From Bacteroidia bacterium (GTDB lineage Bacteria > Bacteroidota > Bacteroidia > Flavobacteriales > Schleiferiaceae), in NCBI GenBank assembly GCA_030424545.1, contig JAUHWL010000006.1:62001-126000 (forward strand): DNA of 64,000 bases, in the 5' to 3' direction. Position 1 is the stretch's first letter. The number at the start of each line of letters is the position of its first letter. The translations under genes were made by a program, and so were the position numbers. Below, one piece after another: positions 1 through 10,300 of this stretch. Below the pieces are notes generated by a model. That model saw nothing but the letters and a program-made list of their open reading frames with translations, was not told the origin of the DNA and did not search any database.

Positions 1-1
1 A

Positions 2-505
2 ATTGGGCAAATTATAGTGGTTGTTGCGGCACTTGTGTTAACGGTGTTGATTTACAATTTTTCTAGAACACCCAATGATGCGGATTTACCAACACAAGAA
101 GCAGAAGAAGTAGCCACTGTTGCCAGTGAAAACCCTGCTCTTGATGCCAAAGTTGAAGAGGCGGTAAATATGATTCAATCTGGCAATGGGGCGCCCATGC
201 AAGCCATTGGCCTTTTGCGAGAAGTAATACAGGTAGATTCTAACCACGTAGGAGCCAATTTTTGGCTTGGTGAGTTTAGTTTGATGTCTGGTCAATACGA
301 CAAAGCAATTGAACGCTTTAACAAGCTACTGCAAATGCAACCTGCAAATGCAGAATTTTGTATAAAACTTGCTCAATCCTATCAAGGAGCAGGGCAAACC
401 AGTAAAGGGGTAGAAGTAATAAATGCGTTTATTGCTGCAAACCCTGAAGAAAAAATGAATGAACAGCTTAACGCTGTTCTAGAAAAAATGAGTGTTGAAC
501 TTTAA
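2..505 (+). CDS. TPR-repeat membrane-anchored protein, 5' end outside the window
   Basis: The frame is open to the first base of the window, so the beginning is missing. A GTG at 17 could be read as a start, but the upstream codons already encode part of the same hydrophobic helix. What is visible is one transmembrane segment (VVVAALVLTVLIY) followed by about 130 soluble residues with tetratricopeptide-type helices, for example GANFWLGEFSLMSGQYDKAI and the next unit around residues 95-125. TPR arrays mediate protein contacts; no enzymatic motif is present. It lies 11 bp before the tiny basic protein gene and close to rng, and may share transcription with the former. The specific role is unknown. 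Confidence 0.75.
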   Translation: MGQIIVVVAALVLTVLIYNFSRTPNDADLPTQEAEEVATVASENPALDAKVEEAVNMIQSGNGAPMQAIGLLREVIQVDSNHVGANFWLGEFSLMSGQYDKAIERFNKLLQMQPANAEFCIKLAQSYQGAGQTSKGVEVINAFIAANPEEKMNEQLNAVLEKMSVEL

Positions 506-516
506 AAAACTTAGTT

Positions 517-606
517 ATGCCTAGCGGTAAAAAACGTAAACGCCATAAAATGGCAACACACAAGCGCAAAAAAAGACTTCGTAAGAATCGTCATAAAAAG
601 AAGTAA
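517..606 (+). CDS. 29-residue basic protein, COX24/AURKAIP1-type ribosome-associated
   Basis: A short ATG frame encodes 29 residues beginning MPSGKKRKRHKMATHKRKKR, almost entirely Lys, Arg and His. This matches the conserved tiny Bacteroidota protein annotated as AURKAIP1/COX24 domain-containing. Mitochondrial COX24 homologues and the small mycobacterial protein bS22 are ribosomal, so a small-subunit ribosomal role is likely by family knowledge. It sits 11 bp after the TPR gene and just before a strong hairpin that probably ends its transcript. It precedes the gene for ribonuclease G. Gene finders easily miss it because of its length. I am confident that it is a real gene and moderately confident about the ribosomal role. 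Confidence 0.8.
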   Translation: MPSGKKRKRHKMATHKRKKRLRKNRHKKK

Positions 607-631
607 TCAAAAACTTTATTATTTTTTGACA

Positions 632-662
632 TAAAGCACCACACCAAATGTGTGGTGCTTTA
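632..662 (+). terminator. Hairpin terminator after the small basic protein gene
   Basis: A perfect 13-bp stem (TAAAGCACCACAC pairing with GTGTGGTGCTTTA) encloses a 5-base loop. The 3' side runs into a T-rich stretch (tgtgtttgatt), so it probably works as an intrinsic terminator. It separates the ribosome-type gene from rng. Confidence 0.75.
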
Positions 663-700
663 TGTGTTTGATTACATATTAACTTTTAACTTCTTATAAA

Positions 701-2248
701 GTGCGCACAAAGCTGATTATTAATACTCGGCAAGAACAAGCTGTGATTGCACTACTACAAGATGATAAGCTTACGGAGCTTATTCTTGAAAAAAGTGATG
801 ACAGGTTTTCTGTCGGTGATATTTATATGGGCAAGGCTAAAAAGCTAGCCACTGGATTAAATGCTGCATTTGTTGATGTAGGATATGAAAAAGATGCGTT
901 TTTGCATTATCATGATCTTGGCCCACAAATACGCTCTTGGCAAAATTTTGTTTCTCGCACCAAAAAGGGAAAACAAACATGGAGTTTAACAAATTTTAAA
1001 CTTCAGCCACACATCAATAAAGATGGAAAAATTGATGAGGTCTTAAAAACAGGAATGGAGATATTGGTACAAATTGCCAAAGAACCCATCTCCTCTAAAG
1101 GCCCTAGAATTACATCAGAAATATCTTTACCCGGACGTTATGTTGTTCTCGTACCTTTTTCTGATCGAATTTCTATTTCTCAAAAAATTGTAGACCGTAA
1201 AGAAAGAGATAGACTAAAAAAGTTGGCGAGAAAAATTCAGCCTAACGGATTTGGTGTTATTGTAAGAACGGTAGCACAAGGTGTAAGTGTTCCTGAATTA
1301 GAAGGCGATTTAGAAAGCCTAACAAAAAAGTGGAGACAAATTCACCGTAAAATTTCTAAGGCTAAAGCCCCGAGCAGAGTGTCTAGAGAAATGAATCGGG
1401 CAAGTGCATTCTTGCGTGATGTATTCAATGATAGTTTTGAACAAATTATAGTGGATGATGCCGAATTGGCTGCGGAAATGAAAGAGTTTTTAGAAACTAT
1501 TCAACCAGGTAAGTCTAGTCTGGTTCATGAGTTTAAGGGGAAAACCCCAATCTTTCAATACCACGGCATAGACCGTCAAATAAAAACGGCATTTGGCAAA
1601 TCTGTATCTATGGCAAAAGGTGCTTATTTAATTATAGAGCACACCGAGGCCATGCACGTTATAGATGTAAATAGCGGTAACAGAACCAACGCATCAGAAA
1701 ATCAAGAAGAAAATGCTTTGGCAACAAACCTTCTTGCAGCAGAAGAAATTGCAAGACAATTGCGCCTACGCGATATGGGTGGGATAATTGTTGTTGATTT
1801 TATAGACATGCACAAAGGAGAGAACAAAAGAATTCTCTTGGATAAAATGCATGAGTTGATGAAAACAGACAGAGCGAAGCACAAAATATTGCCATTGAGC
1901 AAATTTGGTGTTCTAGAAATTACGCGTCAGCGTGTTCGCCCTGAAATGAATATTCCTACCCGCGAAGAAAACCCCGATGCCTTAGTAGAAGCCCCAATGA
2001 TGCTGATTGAAGAAATAGCTCATTATTTTGATCGGATTTCTAGTAATGGAACAACTGGAACAACGTATCTGCATGTTCACCCTTTTATATATGCCTACTT
2101 AACAAAAGGATGGTGGTTTAATACCATAGCCAAAAAATGGCAAAAACGTTTTAAGCGCAAATTAGTGGTGCAAGAACGTGATGCATTTAAAATGCTAGAG
2201 TATCGTTTTTACAACGAAGACCAAAAAGAAATTATCTTGAAGAATTAA
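701..2248 (+). CDS. rng: Ribonuclease G/E family endoribonuclease
   Basis: This 515-residue protein cleaves single-stranded RNA in rRNA maturation and mRNA decay. The start is GTG at 701, giving the usual N-terminus xKLIINTRQEQAVIALL. An S1-type RNA-binding region follows (about residues 37-130, GDIYMGKAKKLATGLNAAFV). The catalytic DNase I-like domain contains the two metal-binding aspartates D322 (IDVNSGN) and D366 (VVDFIDM), 44 residues apart as in E. coli RNase E. The CPxC zinc-link of RNase E, expected after the RQRVRPEM segment, is absent and replaced by NIPTREENP. There is no long C-terminal scaffold, so it is of the short RNase G type. It has its own terminator at 2253. Confidence 0.95.
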   Translation: MRTKLIINTRQEQAVIALLQDDKLTELILEKSDDRFSVGDIYMGKAKKLATGLNAAFVDVGYEKDAFLHYHDLGPQIRSWQNFVSRTKKGKQTWSLTNFKLQPHINKDGKIDEVLKTGMEILVQIAKEPISSKGPRITSEISLPGRYVVLVPFSDRISISQKIVDRKERDRLKKLARKIQPNGFGVIVRTVAQGVSVPELEGDLESLTKKWRQIHRKISKAKAPSRVSREMNRASAFLRDVFNDSFEQIIVDDAELAAEMKEFLETIQPGKSSLVHEFKGKTPIFQYHGIDRQIKTAFGKSVSMAKGAYLIIEHTEAMHVIDVNSGNRTNASENQEENALATNLLAAEEIARQLRLRDMGGIIVVDFIDMHKGENKRILLDKMHELMKTDRAKHKILPLSKFGVLEITRQRVRPEMNIPTREENPDALVEAPMMLIEEIAHYFDRISSNGTTGTTYLHVHPFIYAYLTKGWWFNTIAKKWQKRFKRKLVVQERDAFKMLEYRFYNEDQKEIILKN

Positions 2249-2252
2249 ATAG

Positions 2253-2282
2253 AAAACCCCGGCCAATTGGTTGGGGTTTTTT
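2253..2282 (+). terminator. Terminator after rng
   Basis: AAAACCCC pairs with GGGGTTTT, with an internal CCAA/TTGG helix, followed by more T residues. It lies 5 bp after the rng stop codon and 12 bp before recX. Confidence 0.75.
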
Positions 2283-2293
2283 AATTTCACACC

Positions 2294-2773
2294 ATGCAAT
2301 CTTCTCAAAATAAGATTTATGATTTAGCGGAAGCCCGTGAAAAAATTAGACGATTTTGCGCCTATCAAGAGCGCAGTCAAAAACAGGTTGAAGAAAAATT
2401 AAAGAGCTATGGCCTATTAGATTTAGCCGCAGATGAATTGCTACTTGAATTAATACAGGAAAATTATTTAAACGAAGAGAGGTTTGCATCAACATTTGCA
2501 AGGGGTAAATTTTCTATTAAAGGGTGGGGCGTGCGAAAAATTGAGCAAGCCTTGTGGCAACATCGGGTAAGCAAACCCAATATTGAAAGTGCGCTGGCAG
2601 AGATAAATCAAGACCAATACAAAAGCAAATTAATTTCGATAGCGCAAAAAAAATATAACCTAATATCAAGCACTGCTAAGGGTAAACGAGAACAAAAACT
2701 AATACGTTTTTTGCTTGGCAAAGGTTATTTGTATGATGAAATAAAAGAGGCATTGACTCATCTAGAGATTTAA
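2294..2773 (+). CDS. recX: Regulatory protein RecX
   Basis: This 159-residue helical protein of the RecX family modulates RecA filaments, inhibiting or limiting RecA-promoted strand exchange. The sequence shows the repeated three-helix RecX pattern: KIRRFCAYQERSQKQVEEKL near the N-terminus, LIQENYLNEERFASTFARGK in the middle (the conserved YLDDxRFA-type core), and LIRFLLGKGYLYDEIKEAL at the end. Length fits the family. recA is not in the window. The gene stands alone between the rng terminator and the START gene, with 33 bp to the latter. Confidence 0.93.
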   Translation: MQSSQNKIYDLAEAREKIRRFCAYQERSQKQVEEKLKSYGLLDLAADELLLELIQENYLNEERFASTFARGKFSIKGWGVRKIEQALWQHRVSKPNIESALAEINQDQYKSKLISIAQKKYNLISSTAKGKREQKLIRFLLGKGYLYDEIKEALTHLEI

Positions 2774-2806
2774 CCACGACAATATTCTTATGCCACTTAT
2801 TCTTGA

Positions 2807-3538
2807 ATGTTTCTTCATAAAACAAGTTTGCTCTTAAATACGTTTAATTTGTTCACCCATAATAGAATCAAAAACCTACCATTGAAATCACTCTTCTTAA
2901 ATACATTATTGCTATTAGCCTTTGTATTACCAGCACAAATTATTGTGCCTGGCAAATGGGAGCTGGTTAAGCAAAAAGAAGAGGTAAAGATTTATACAAG
3001 ATCGGTTCCGAATTCTGATATTAAAGAAATGCAAATGACGTGTACCGTTAGCGGTGCATCTTTATCAAGTTTCGTAGCCTTGTTTCAAGATTTGGAGGGG
3101 TATAAAAACTGGGTGTTTAGTTGCGAAAAGGCCTATTTACTTAAGCGGATATCAGAAAATGAAATTATTTATTACATCAATTCAGATTTTCCTTGGCCAT
3201 TTGAAGATAGAGATTTTGTGCTGCGAAATAAAATCTGGCAAGATGAGAATACCAAAGCGTTTCATTCCAAATCGGTAGCGCATAATAATTTTTATGCCAC
3301 AAAAAAAGGCATTATAAGGGTTAAGGTTTTTGAGGCCGAATGGATTATCACACCCTTAACAAACAATCAATATTATTTGCGCTATACATTTCGTTCAGAC
3401 CCGGCAGGCAGTATTCCTACTTGGTTAATCAATTCGTTTATGGATGTTGGTCCGCTTAAAACAATTAAAGACATGGAAAAACAAGCTAAAAGCGATAAAT
3501 ATTCTACGCTTAAATATTCTTTTATAGAAGAGTTGTAG
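2807..3538 (+). CDS. Exported START-domain (lipid-binding) protein
   Basis: The product is 243 residues from the ATG at 2807. A TTG at 2882 is in frame and gives a cleaner signal peptide (KSLFLNTLLLLAFVLPAQ), so the true start may be there; the 25 residues before it look untranslated. After the signal comes a START/Bet v1-like fold spanning the rest. Recognisable family features are the WELVKQKEEVKIYTR beginning, the FQDLEGYKNWVFSCEKAYLL stretch, the SDFPWPFEDRDFV core and WLINSFMDVGPLKTI at the end. START domains bind lipids or other hydrophobic ligands in a long pocket. The substrate is unknown; the protein is probably periplasmic. A terminator follows. Confidence 0.8.
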   Translation: MFLHKTSLLLNTFNLFTHNRIKNLPLKSLFLNTLLLLAFVLPAQIIVPGKWELVKQKEEVKIYTRSVPNSDIKEMQMTCTVSGASLSSFVALFQDLEGYKNWVFSCEKAYLLKRISENEIIYYINSDFPWPFEDRDFVLRNKIWQDENTKAFHSKSVAHNNFYATKKGIIRVKVFEAEWIITPLTNNQYYLRYTFRSDPAGSIPTWLINSFMDVGPLKTIKDMEKQAKSDKYSTLKYSFIEEL

Positions 3539-3544
3539 TAATAA

Positions 3545-3575
3545 AAAAACCTCAATGTCTCCAATTGAGGTTTTT
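3545..3575. terminator. Bidirectional terminator between convergent genes
   Basis: AAAAACCTCAA pairs with TTGAGGTTTTT around a 9-base loop, with A tracts on one side and T tracts on the other. It lies between the START gene (plus) and the lipoprotein gene (minus) and can serve both. Confidence 0.8.
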
Positions 3576-3598
3576 CATGAGTTATATAAATGTTGACA

Positions 3599-4384
3599 TC
3601 AAAGTGCCAACCGGGCGTCTGTTGTACAATTGCTAAAAGCAATTATTCCAAATGAGTTATTTGAAAGATTTATTGGAGCATAATTTCCTCTTACTATTAG
3701 AATTTCTACAATAGCCCCATCTGGAATTTTTTCAATTAATGAAGTAGTAATTGCAAAAGAGCCGTTATCATTTTCAATATGAGCCATGTTAGTAACATCT
3801 GGATGTGTACTAAAATCTTTGTTATATGGATTGTTTGATGAAAACTTAAACACACAAATTAACCCTTTAGAATTAGTAGGGTCTGCATTAAAAGTTATGG
3901 TTGATTGAGCATTAAATTCACTCCAATTTGAACTAATTACTACCTCTTCTGGAACATTTAAAGTTTGTGTAAAAATTAGGGAATCGGCACTGTTGTAATA
4001 TTTAATAACATTGGTTTGTCCAAAACATGGTACTGTAGATGGGCCTGAATAAATTATTCCCATTTGTGGATGTTGATAGTAATCTGTGCCATTCACGTTT
4101 ATTCTTCCCTGATTGGGTAATGTTTTTTTTTGTTCGTCATAAAATGCCCCTATTAATTTCGCTTTATCGTTTGGAGACACACCTTGTACAGAATATTTTT
4201 CGAGCGTTATACTATTCTGAAAATCAGCATTAAAAAATGATATAAATGCACTAGCGGCATCATTCATTTGATTAGATGCTCGTCCATCATTTGGAGCACT
4301 TACATGATCGGAGTTTTTACATGAACTAAAAGAAATTGCTAAAAATAGCGAGGTAACTATAATTAAATATTTAATAATTATCAT
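3599..4384 (-). CDS. Predicted lipoprotein of unknown function
   Basis: I do not recognise the family. The ATG at 4384 is the best start because it is followed at once by a lipoprotein signal (MIIIKYLIIVTSLFLAISFS with the lipobox Cys next). Upstream in-frame ATGs would only add an unnatural hydrophilic leader. The mature part, about 240 residues, is rich in Asn, Ser and Thr and predicted beta-type. It has two later Cys residues (VPCFGQT and the C-terminal SNCTTDARLAL) but no catalytic motif I can name. It is probably anchored in a membrane facing the periplasm or outside. It stands alone, convergent with the START gene and 150 bp before the threonine aldolase gene. Confidence 0.7.
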   Translation of the reverse strand: MIIIKYLIIVTSLFLAISFSSCKNSDHVSAPNDGRASNQMNDAASAFISFFNADFQNSITLEKYSVQGVSPNDKAKLIGAFYDEQKKTLPNQGRINVNGTDYYQHPQMGIIYSGPSTVPCFGQTNVIKYYNSADSLIFTQTLNVPEEVVISSNWSEFNAQSTITFNADPTNSKGLICVFKFSSNNPYNKDFSTHPDVTNMAHIENDNGSFAITTSLIEKIPDGAIVEILIVRGNYAPINLSNNSFGIIAFSNCTTDARLAL

Positions 4385-4533
4385 TTTGAAATTAATCATA
4401 ATCCCCAAATACATGTTTTGGATCAAAACTATTTTAATTTAATATCATCTACAATCTAACAATTCACGTTTGCCGGAATACCTGTAAGACCTGTTTTATA
4501 ATAGCCTTTTATATTGAGTGTAAAACACAAAAT

Positions 4534-5556
4534 TTAAATCTTAATCTCAGCCAACACATTACAAACCGTTTCAATTTGCGACATAGAAACATCCATGTGC
4601 GTAACCATGCGCAAACGGCCTTGCCCCATGCCAATTATTCTAATATTCTTTTCAGCCAATTGGGCTGTAAATTTTTCGGCATGAGCGGGGTATTTAAGCA
4701 TAAAAATCACCAAGTTGGTTTGTACGGGTTGCACAAAGCTTATGTAATCTAGTTGCAATAAGGCTTGCTCTAGCATTTTGGCTTTTGCATGATCATCAGC
4801 CAACCTATTTATATTATTGTCTAAGGCATAAATTCCTGCTGCGGCCATAAATCCAGCTTGGCGCCAAGCACCGCCAAAACGTTTGCGAATAAATTTTGCC
4901 TCTGCAATAAAATCTTTGTTTCCTAATAAAAGACTCCCAATAGGGCAGCCCAATCCTTTGCTTAAGCAAATAGAAATAGAATCAAAGGTTTGCCCATAAT
5001 CTGCGGCATTCTCGTTTTGGGCAATTAACGCGTTAAAAAGCCGAGCACCGTCTAAATGGTAACCAAGATTGTGTTTTTTAACTACAGTTTTAATTTGGTT
5101 TAATTCAGCAATTGTATAGCACGTTCCGCCTCCTTTGTTGCTGGTGTTTTCTACTTCAACTAGCTTGGTACGCGCGGCATGTATATCTCCGGGTTTGCTT
5201 ATTACTTCTTCTACTTGTTGTGCGGTAAAAATACCATCAGGATTGCCAATTAGTTTTGGCGAAACGGCAGAGTTAAACATCATGCCACCACCTTCGTAAT
5301 TGTAAATGTGTGCGTAATGGTGGCAAATCACTTCGTCTCCGGGTTGTGTATGCACTTTTATGGCAATCTGGTTTGTCATTGTGCCACTTGGGCAATACAG
5401 CGCAGCCTCCATACCAAATAGTTTTGCGGCTTTTTCTTGCAAAGCATTTACCGTAGGATCTTCATCAAAAACGTCATCGCCAACTTGGGCATTGGCCATG
5501 GCGTGCAACATTTGGGGTGTTGGTTTTGTTACGGTATCGCTAAGTAAATCTATCAT
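4534..5556 (-). CDS. ltaE: Low-specificity L-threonine aldolase
   Basis: This 340-residue PLP enzyme of fold type I cleaves L-threonine and L-allo-threonine to glycine and acetaldehyde. Visible family features are [13 protein letters not shown] at the N-terminus, [19 protein letters not shown], the [11 protein letters not shown] segment whose Asp contacts the cofactor ring nitrogen, and [18 protein letters not shown] with the PLP lysine. The [12 protein letters not shown] segment is also typical. The length is normal. It is followed, 9 bp apart, by no gene on its own strand downstream, but the membrane methyltransferase gene lies 9 bp upstream, so the two probably form an operon. Confidence 0.93.
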   Translation of the reverse strand: MIDLLSDTVTKPTPQMLHAMANAQVGDDVFDEDPTVNALQEKAAKLFGMEAALYCPSGTMTNQIAIKVHTQPGDEVICHHYAHIYNYEGGGMMFNSAVSPKLIGNPDGIFTAQQVEEVISKPGDIHAARTKLVEVENTSNKGGGTCYTIAELNQIKTVVKKHNLGYHLDGARLFNALIAQNENAADYGQTFDSISICLSKGLGCPIGSLLLGNKDFIAEAKFIRKRFGGAWRQAGFMAAAGIYALDNNINRLADDHAKAKMLEQALLQLDYISFVQPVQTNLVIFMLKYPAHAEKFTAQLAEKNIRIIGMGQGRLRMVTHMDVSMSQIETVCNVLAEIKI

Positions 5557-5565
5557 GGGGTAAGT

Positions 5566-6147
5566 TTAAATGTCTCTAAGTTTTGGTATAAAAGCTGGCA
5601 CTTCTTTTATGTAGTCGGTATATTCTTTGCCAAATTGATTAATCAATTTTCGTTCTTCTAATCGCGCCCCTAAAAGTGTATATCCTATCAATATAAGGCA
5701 AGAAGCTATTATAAGATTACTCGGCCAAAACACAATAATGCCAAGTAAAAACAAAACGGTACTTAAGTAGAGTGGATGCCGAACATATCTATTTAATCCG
5801 GTAATTTTAAGTTTAGCATTGTTTTCGGGTTGTAAACCAATAAAAATAGTTAAGCTGTAATTTTTAAACGAAAGCTTCATTAAATAGAGGCTGCCAAGAA
5901 TTAGAATTCCACCACCAATGTAGGTTATGAAATCTGGATTAAACAACCACCGGCCATGCAAAAGCAGTGTTGTTAATGCGCAAATAAATAAACTTATAAT
6001 AGAAATTAAGGCGTAAAATAACCGATAAGATTGATCGTCTATATTGAATATTTCTTGCAAGTTTTTACGTAACGGCATGTAAATAAGGCTGCTATGTAAC
6101 GCACCAAAAAACAACCAACAAAAAACAACTATCAACAAATTGCTCAT
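5566..6147 (-). CDS. Isoprenylcysteine carboxyl methyltransferase-type membrane protein
   Basis: This 193-residue integral membrane protein has about five hydrophobic helices. The C-terminal half carries the hallmarks of the ICMT/PEMT/NnrU superfamily: NRYVRHPLYLSTVLF (the RHPxY motif), then GARLEERKLINQFGKEYTDY and VPAFIPKL (the EERxL...FGxxYxxY motif). Members transfer a methyl group from S-adenosylmethionine to small or lipid substrates within the membrane. The substrate here is not predictable; methanethiol methyltransferase (MddA) is one possibility. It is the first gene of a probable operon with ltaE and is divergent from prfB, 69 bp away. Confidence 0.8.
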   Translation of the reverse strand: MSNLLIVVFCWLFFGALHSSLIYMPLRKNLQEIFNIDDQSYRLFYALISIISLFICALTTLLLHGRWLFNPDFITYIGGGILILGSLYLMKLSFKNYSLTIFIGLQPENNAKLKITGLNRYVRHPLYLSTVLFLLGIIVFWPSNLIIASCLILIGYTLLGARLEERKLINQFGKEYTDYIKEVPAFIPKLRDI

Positions 6148-6216
6148 ATTACATTACATCAACTTAACGTGTTAAATGTAAATGTAAAAAACCTTAAAAA
6201 AATCTATTTTTAAGCC

Positions 6217-7305
6217 ATGATTACACAAGAACAGATTAACGAATTAGGCGTGCGTTTAGAGGCCTTGGTTGGCTACTTAAATCTAGAAGAAAAGCGCATC
6301 CTAATCATAAATGAAGAAGAAAAAACGGGCGCTCCAAGTTTTTGGGACGATCCGAAAAAAGCGGAAATCACATTAAAAAAGATTCGCCAATTAAAATATT
6401 GGGTAGAAGGTTACGAGGCAGCCGAAACACAGTTTAATGAACTGGAGTTAAGCCTTGAGTTTTATAAAGAAGGAGGGCTTACCGAAGCTGAGGTAACAAA
6501 CGCATTTAATAAAACCGAGACTTTAATAGATGAGTTGGAGTTTAAGAATATGCTTAGCGGAGAAGAAGATAAACTCTGTGCTGTTCTACAAATTACAGCC
6601 GGTGCCGGTGGTACAGAAAGTTGCGATTGGGCCAGCATGCTTATGCGTATGTACGTTATGTGGGCCGAAAGAAATGGCTTTCAGGTAACCGAATTAAATT
6701 ATCAAGATGGTGATGTTGCAGGGATAAAAACGGTAACCCTTCAAATTGATGGTGATTTTGCGTTTGGCTATTTAAAAGGCGAAAACGGAGTGCACCGCTT
6801 AGTAAGGATTTCACCATTTGATAGCAATGCCAAAAGACATACTTCGTTTGCCTCAGTTTATGTGTATCCGCTTGTTGATGATACCATAGAAATCAACATC
6901 AACATGTCTGATATTTCTTGGGATACATTTAGGTCTAGCGGTGCGGGCGGACAAAATGTAAATAAAGTAGAAACTGGGGTTAGGTTAAAGCACAAACCAA
7001 CGGGCATTACCATAGAAAATACAGAATCGCGTTCGCAGCTTCAAAACAAAGAAAAAGCTATACAAATGCTTAAATCTCAGTTGTACGAAATAGAGATTGA
7101 GGCCAAAAATGCTGCACGTGCAGAAATAGAAGCGGGTAAGAAAAAAATAGAATGGGGTAGCCAAATACGCAACTACGTTATGCAGCCTTATAAACTAGTT
7201 AAAGATGTGCGTACGGGCCAAGAAACCAGCAATGTAGATGGCGTTATGAATGGAGAAATTGATGAGTTTTTAAAATCGTATTTAATGAGCCAAGGTTCGG
7301 TTTAA
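6217..7305 (+). CDS. prfB: Peptide chain release factor 2, uninterrupted frame
   Basis: This 362-residue class I release factor recognises UAA and UGA and triggers peptide release. The catalytic GGQ is in [13 protein letters not shown]. The stop-codon recognition tripeptide SPF is in [19 protein letters not shown], which marks RF2 rather than RF1. Many bacterial prfB genes have an in-frame UGA and a programmed +1 shift near codon 25 (GYL-UGA-D). Here the equivalent site reads GYLNLEEKR straight through, so the autoregulatory frameshift is missing. It is divergent from the methyltransferase gene and followed by the large T9SS cargo gene 87 bp later. Confidence 0.96.
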   Translation: MITQEQINELGVRLEALVGYLNLEEKRILIINEEEKTGAPSFWDDPKKAEITLKKIRQLKYWVEGYEAAETQFNELELSLEFYKEGGLTEAEVTNAFNKTETLIDELEFKNMLSGEEDKLCAVLQITAGAGGTESCDWASMLMRMYVMWAERNGFQVTELNYQDGDVAGIKTVTLQIDGDFAFGYLKGENGVHRLVRISPFDSNAKRHTSFASVYVYPLVDDTIEININMSDISWDTFRSSGAGGQNVNKVETGVRLKHKPTGITIENTESRSQLQNKEKAIQMLKSQLYEIEIEAKNAARAEIEAGKKKIEWGSQIRNYVMQPYKLVKDVRTGQETSNVDGVMNGEIDEFLKSYLMSQGSV

Positions 7306-7392
7306 ACTAAGTAAAGACCGCTTAAACTAAAGCATAAAACGCTTTGCAATAATGTTTTAAGTTTCTCAAAATCCATTTCCTAACTTGGCGCT

Positions 7393-10300
7393 ATGCGTTT
7401 AGCTTTTCAAATAGCTCTTATATTATTTTCTCTTTGTGTTTTACAAAGTGCAGATGCGCAGTCTTTTATTAAGAATAAAGGACAGTGGCATGATGATGCA
7501 TTGTACAAACTAGAATTAAAAAACAACACCATTTATGTAAAACAAAACGGACTTAGATTTCACTTACAAGATCCGTTGGCATTGCAGCACCTTCATCCAG
7601 AAACGGGGAAACACAGCACTTTTCCAGATTCTATTTTAAACCATGTTTTTGATGTTGAATTTAATTCAGCGGCCGCAGAAGTAATCCCTCTTAAAAAAGA
7701 CATTGCTTATCGCAATTATTATTTGGGTAAAGACAAATCAAAATGGCAAGCTAATGTGAGTATGTACCAAGAAGTGCGGTATAAAGAATTGTACCCAGGA
7801 ATAGATTTACTGCTTAAAAGTGGTCCGGCCAATTTAAAGTACGATCTTATTCTTGCCCCACGTGCCAACCCAGACAACATTCGTTGGAATTACAACCACA
7901 TAGATTCTATTTACTTAGACCAAAACCGGTTAATCATCAACACAGCGGTGGGTAGGTTGGTAGAGGAGGCGCCTATTGCTTGGCAAATTATTAAAGGCAA
8001 AGTTGTACCTGTAGAAGTTGCTTTTGTTTTAAACGGCAATATTGTGCAAATACAGCTGGGAGATTACAAGAAAAATAAAGAACTGATTATAGACCCCAAT
8101 TTTGTTTTTTCAACTTACACAGGCTCAACAGCAGATAATTTTGGTTTCACGGCAACCTATGATAACAATGGTAATTCTTATGGAGGAGGAATAGTTTTTG
8201 GCAATGGGTACCCATTAACCACAGGCGCTTTTCAATCTAACTTTGGAGGTGCACCTATAGATATTTCAATTTCAAAATTTAGTGCAGATGGTACGCAACT
8301 CATATATTCAACCTATTTGGGAGGAAATGATGCCGATCAACCCCATAGCATGGTGGTAGATAGTTTAGGCAATCTAATTCTAATTGGTATTACAAGTTCT
8401 CTAAACTACCCCGTAACACCCACAGCGTTTGATACTACGTTTAATGGTGGCCCAACGAACACCATTATAGGCCAAATGTTTTATGCCAATGGGGTAGATA
8501 TGGTTATCACAAAATTTAATGCATCTGGAGACAGCTTATTGGCCAGTACATTTTTAGGAGGATCAAATACAGACGGGGCAAATAAAGGCATACCATTTAA
8601 TTATGGTGATGTTGCGCGAAGTGAAGTTATTGTAGCCGATGATGGCGATATCTTTTTTATAAGCAGTTCAAGATCAACAGACTTTCCTGTTACGGTAAGT
8701 AACGCTTTTCAAGACACGATGGCGGGAGATCAAGATGCTATTTTTGGCGCATTATCGTCTGATTTAGCCAGTTTAAAATGGTCTACCTATATGGGCGGTA
8801 GCGGCAATGATGCGGGCTATAGTTTAAAACTAAATACCGCCCAAAGCAAAGTATTTGTTGCAGGAGGCACCAAAAGTCAAAATTTTCCTATAGATCCAAA
8901 TAGCTATCAGCCCACCTTTGGTGGCATTAATGATGGATGGATAGCAAGCTTTAACAGATCTGATGGTGCATATATTACTTCTACATTTAATGGCACCACA
9001 CATTACGATCAAAACTTTTTTGTGGCGCTAGATGCAGAAGATGCAGTATATGTTTTTGGTCAAACCAAGGGTTTGTATCCTACAACACCAGGCGTTTGGC
9101 AAGTGCCGAATAGCGCACAGTTTATTCACAAATTTTCAGAAAACTTAAAAACATCGTTAAAATCTACTGTATTTGGCAACGGCTCCATCAATAATATTAA
9201 TATTTCGCCAACAGCATTAATGGTAGATGCATGCAAGTCTATTTATATTTCGGGTTGGGGAGGGGCTACCAACACAGAAGGAACAACAACCGGCATGCCC
9301 ACCACCCAAAATGCATATGATACCATAACAGATGGAAGCGATTTTTACTTTTTGGTGCTTGATGGTTCGTGGAAATTTATAGAATATGCTACCTTTTTTG
9401 GGGGAAATAATGCAGCAGAACATGTAGATGGAGGAACCTCTAGGTTTAGCCCAGAAGGCATTATTCATCAAGCTGTTTGTGCCGGCTGTGGCGGGAAATC
9501 AAGCTTCCCAGCATTTCCTTCTAATGTTTGGAGTACAACAAACAATAGTCAGAATTGTAATTTGGCATGTTTTAAAGTAGAGTTTCAATTGCAAAAAGCG
9601 AGAGTAAATGTGGTTTTTGAACCCGATTCTAGTTGTGCTCCGCACCTGTTAAAATTTAAAGATTATAGCACCAATGTAGATGTTATGCTGTGGGATTTTG
9701 ATGACGGAACATTTTTTACCGGCAGAAACCCGGTGAAAGTATTTAACACTGCAGGTTTTTATAATGTAAAAATTATTGGAATTGATACGTTGTGCAATAC
9801 GTCAGATACGGCTCTAGTGCCTTTATATATCTTCAGTTCAAACACAAAATCAAGTTTTATTGCCAATTATGATTCTTGCGATGTTTCTTATAAAGTAAGC
9901 TTTACCAACACATCTCCACCGGTTACTTCATTTATATGGAATTTTGGCGATGGTACTACTTCCATGCAATTAAATCCCGTTAAAATCTATAATAAACCAG
10001 GGCCGCATTTAGTCTATTTAGCCATACAGGATTCGCTCTGTGGCAGTTGGGATACGGCTTATACAACCATAGAGTTTAAAGTTGGCGGTGGTGATTTAAC
10101 GTTTTCTAGCGAATACGAACCTTGCATCAATTGGCAAGAAGTTGTTTTTACACCTAGAGGGTCAGGAACATATCATTCTTTTAATTGGGCTTTTGGAGAC
10201 GGTTCTGGAAGCAATCAAAGATTTCCAACACACCAATATGTTAAGCCTGGAACTTACTTAATAACCATGAATGCCTTTGATACAATATGTGGTCATTCAA

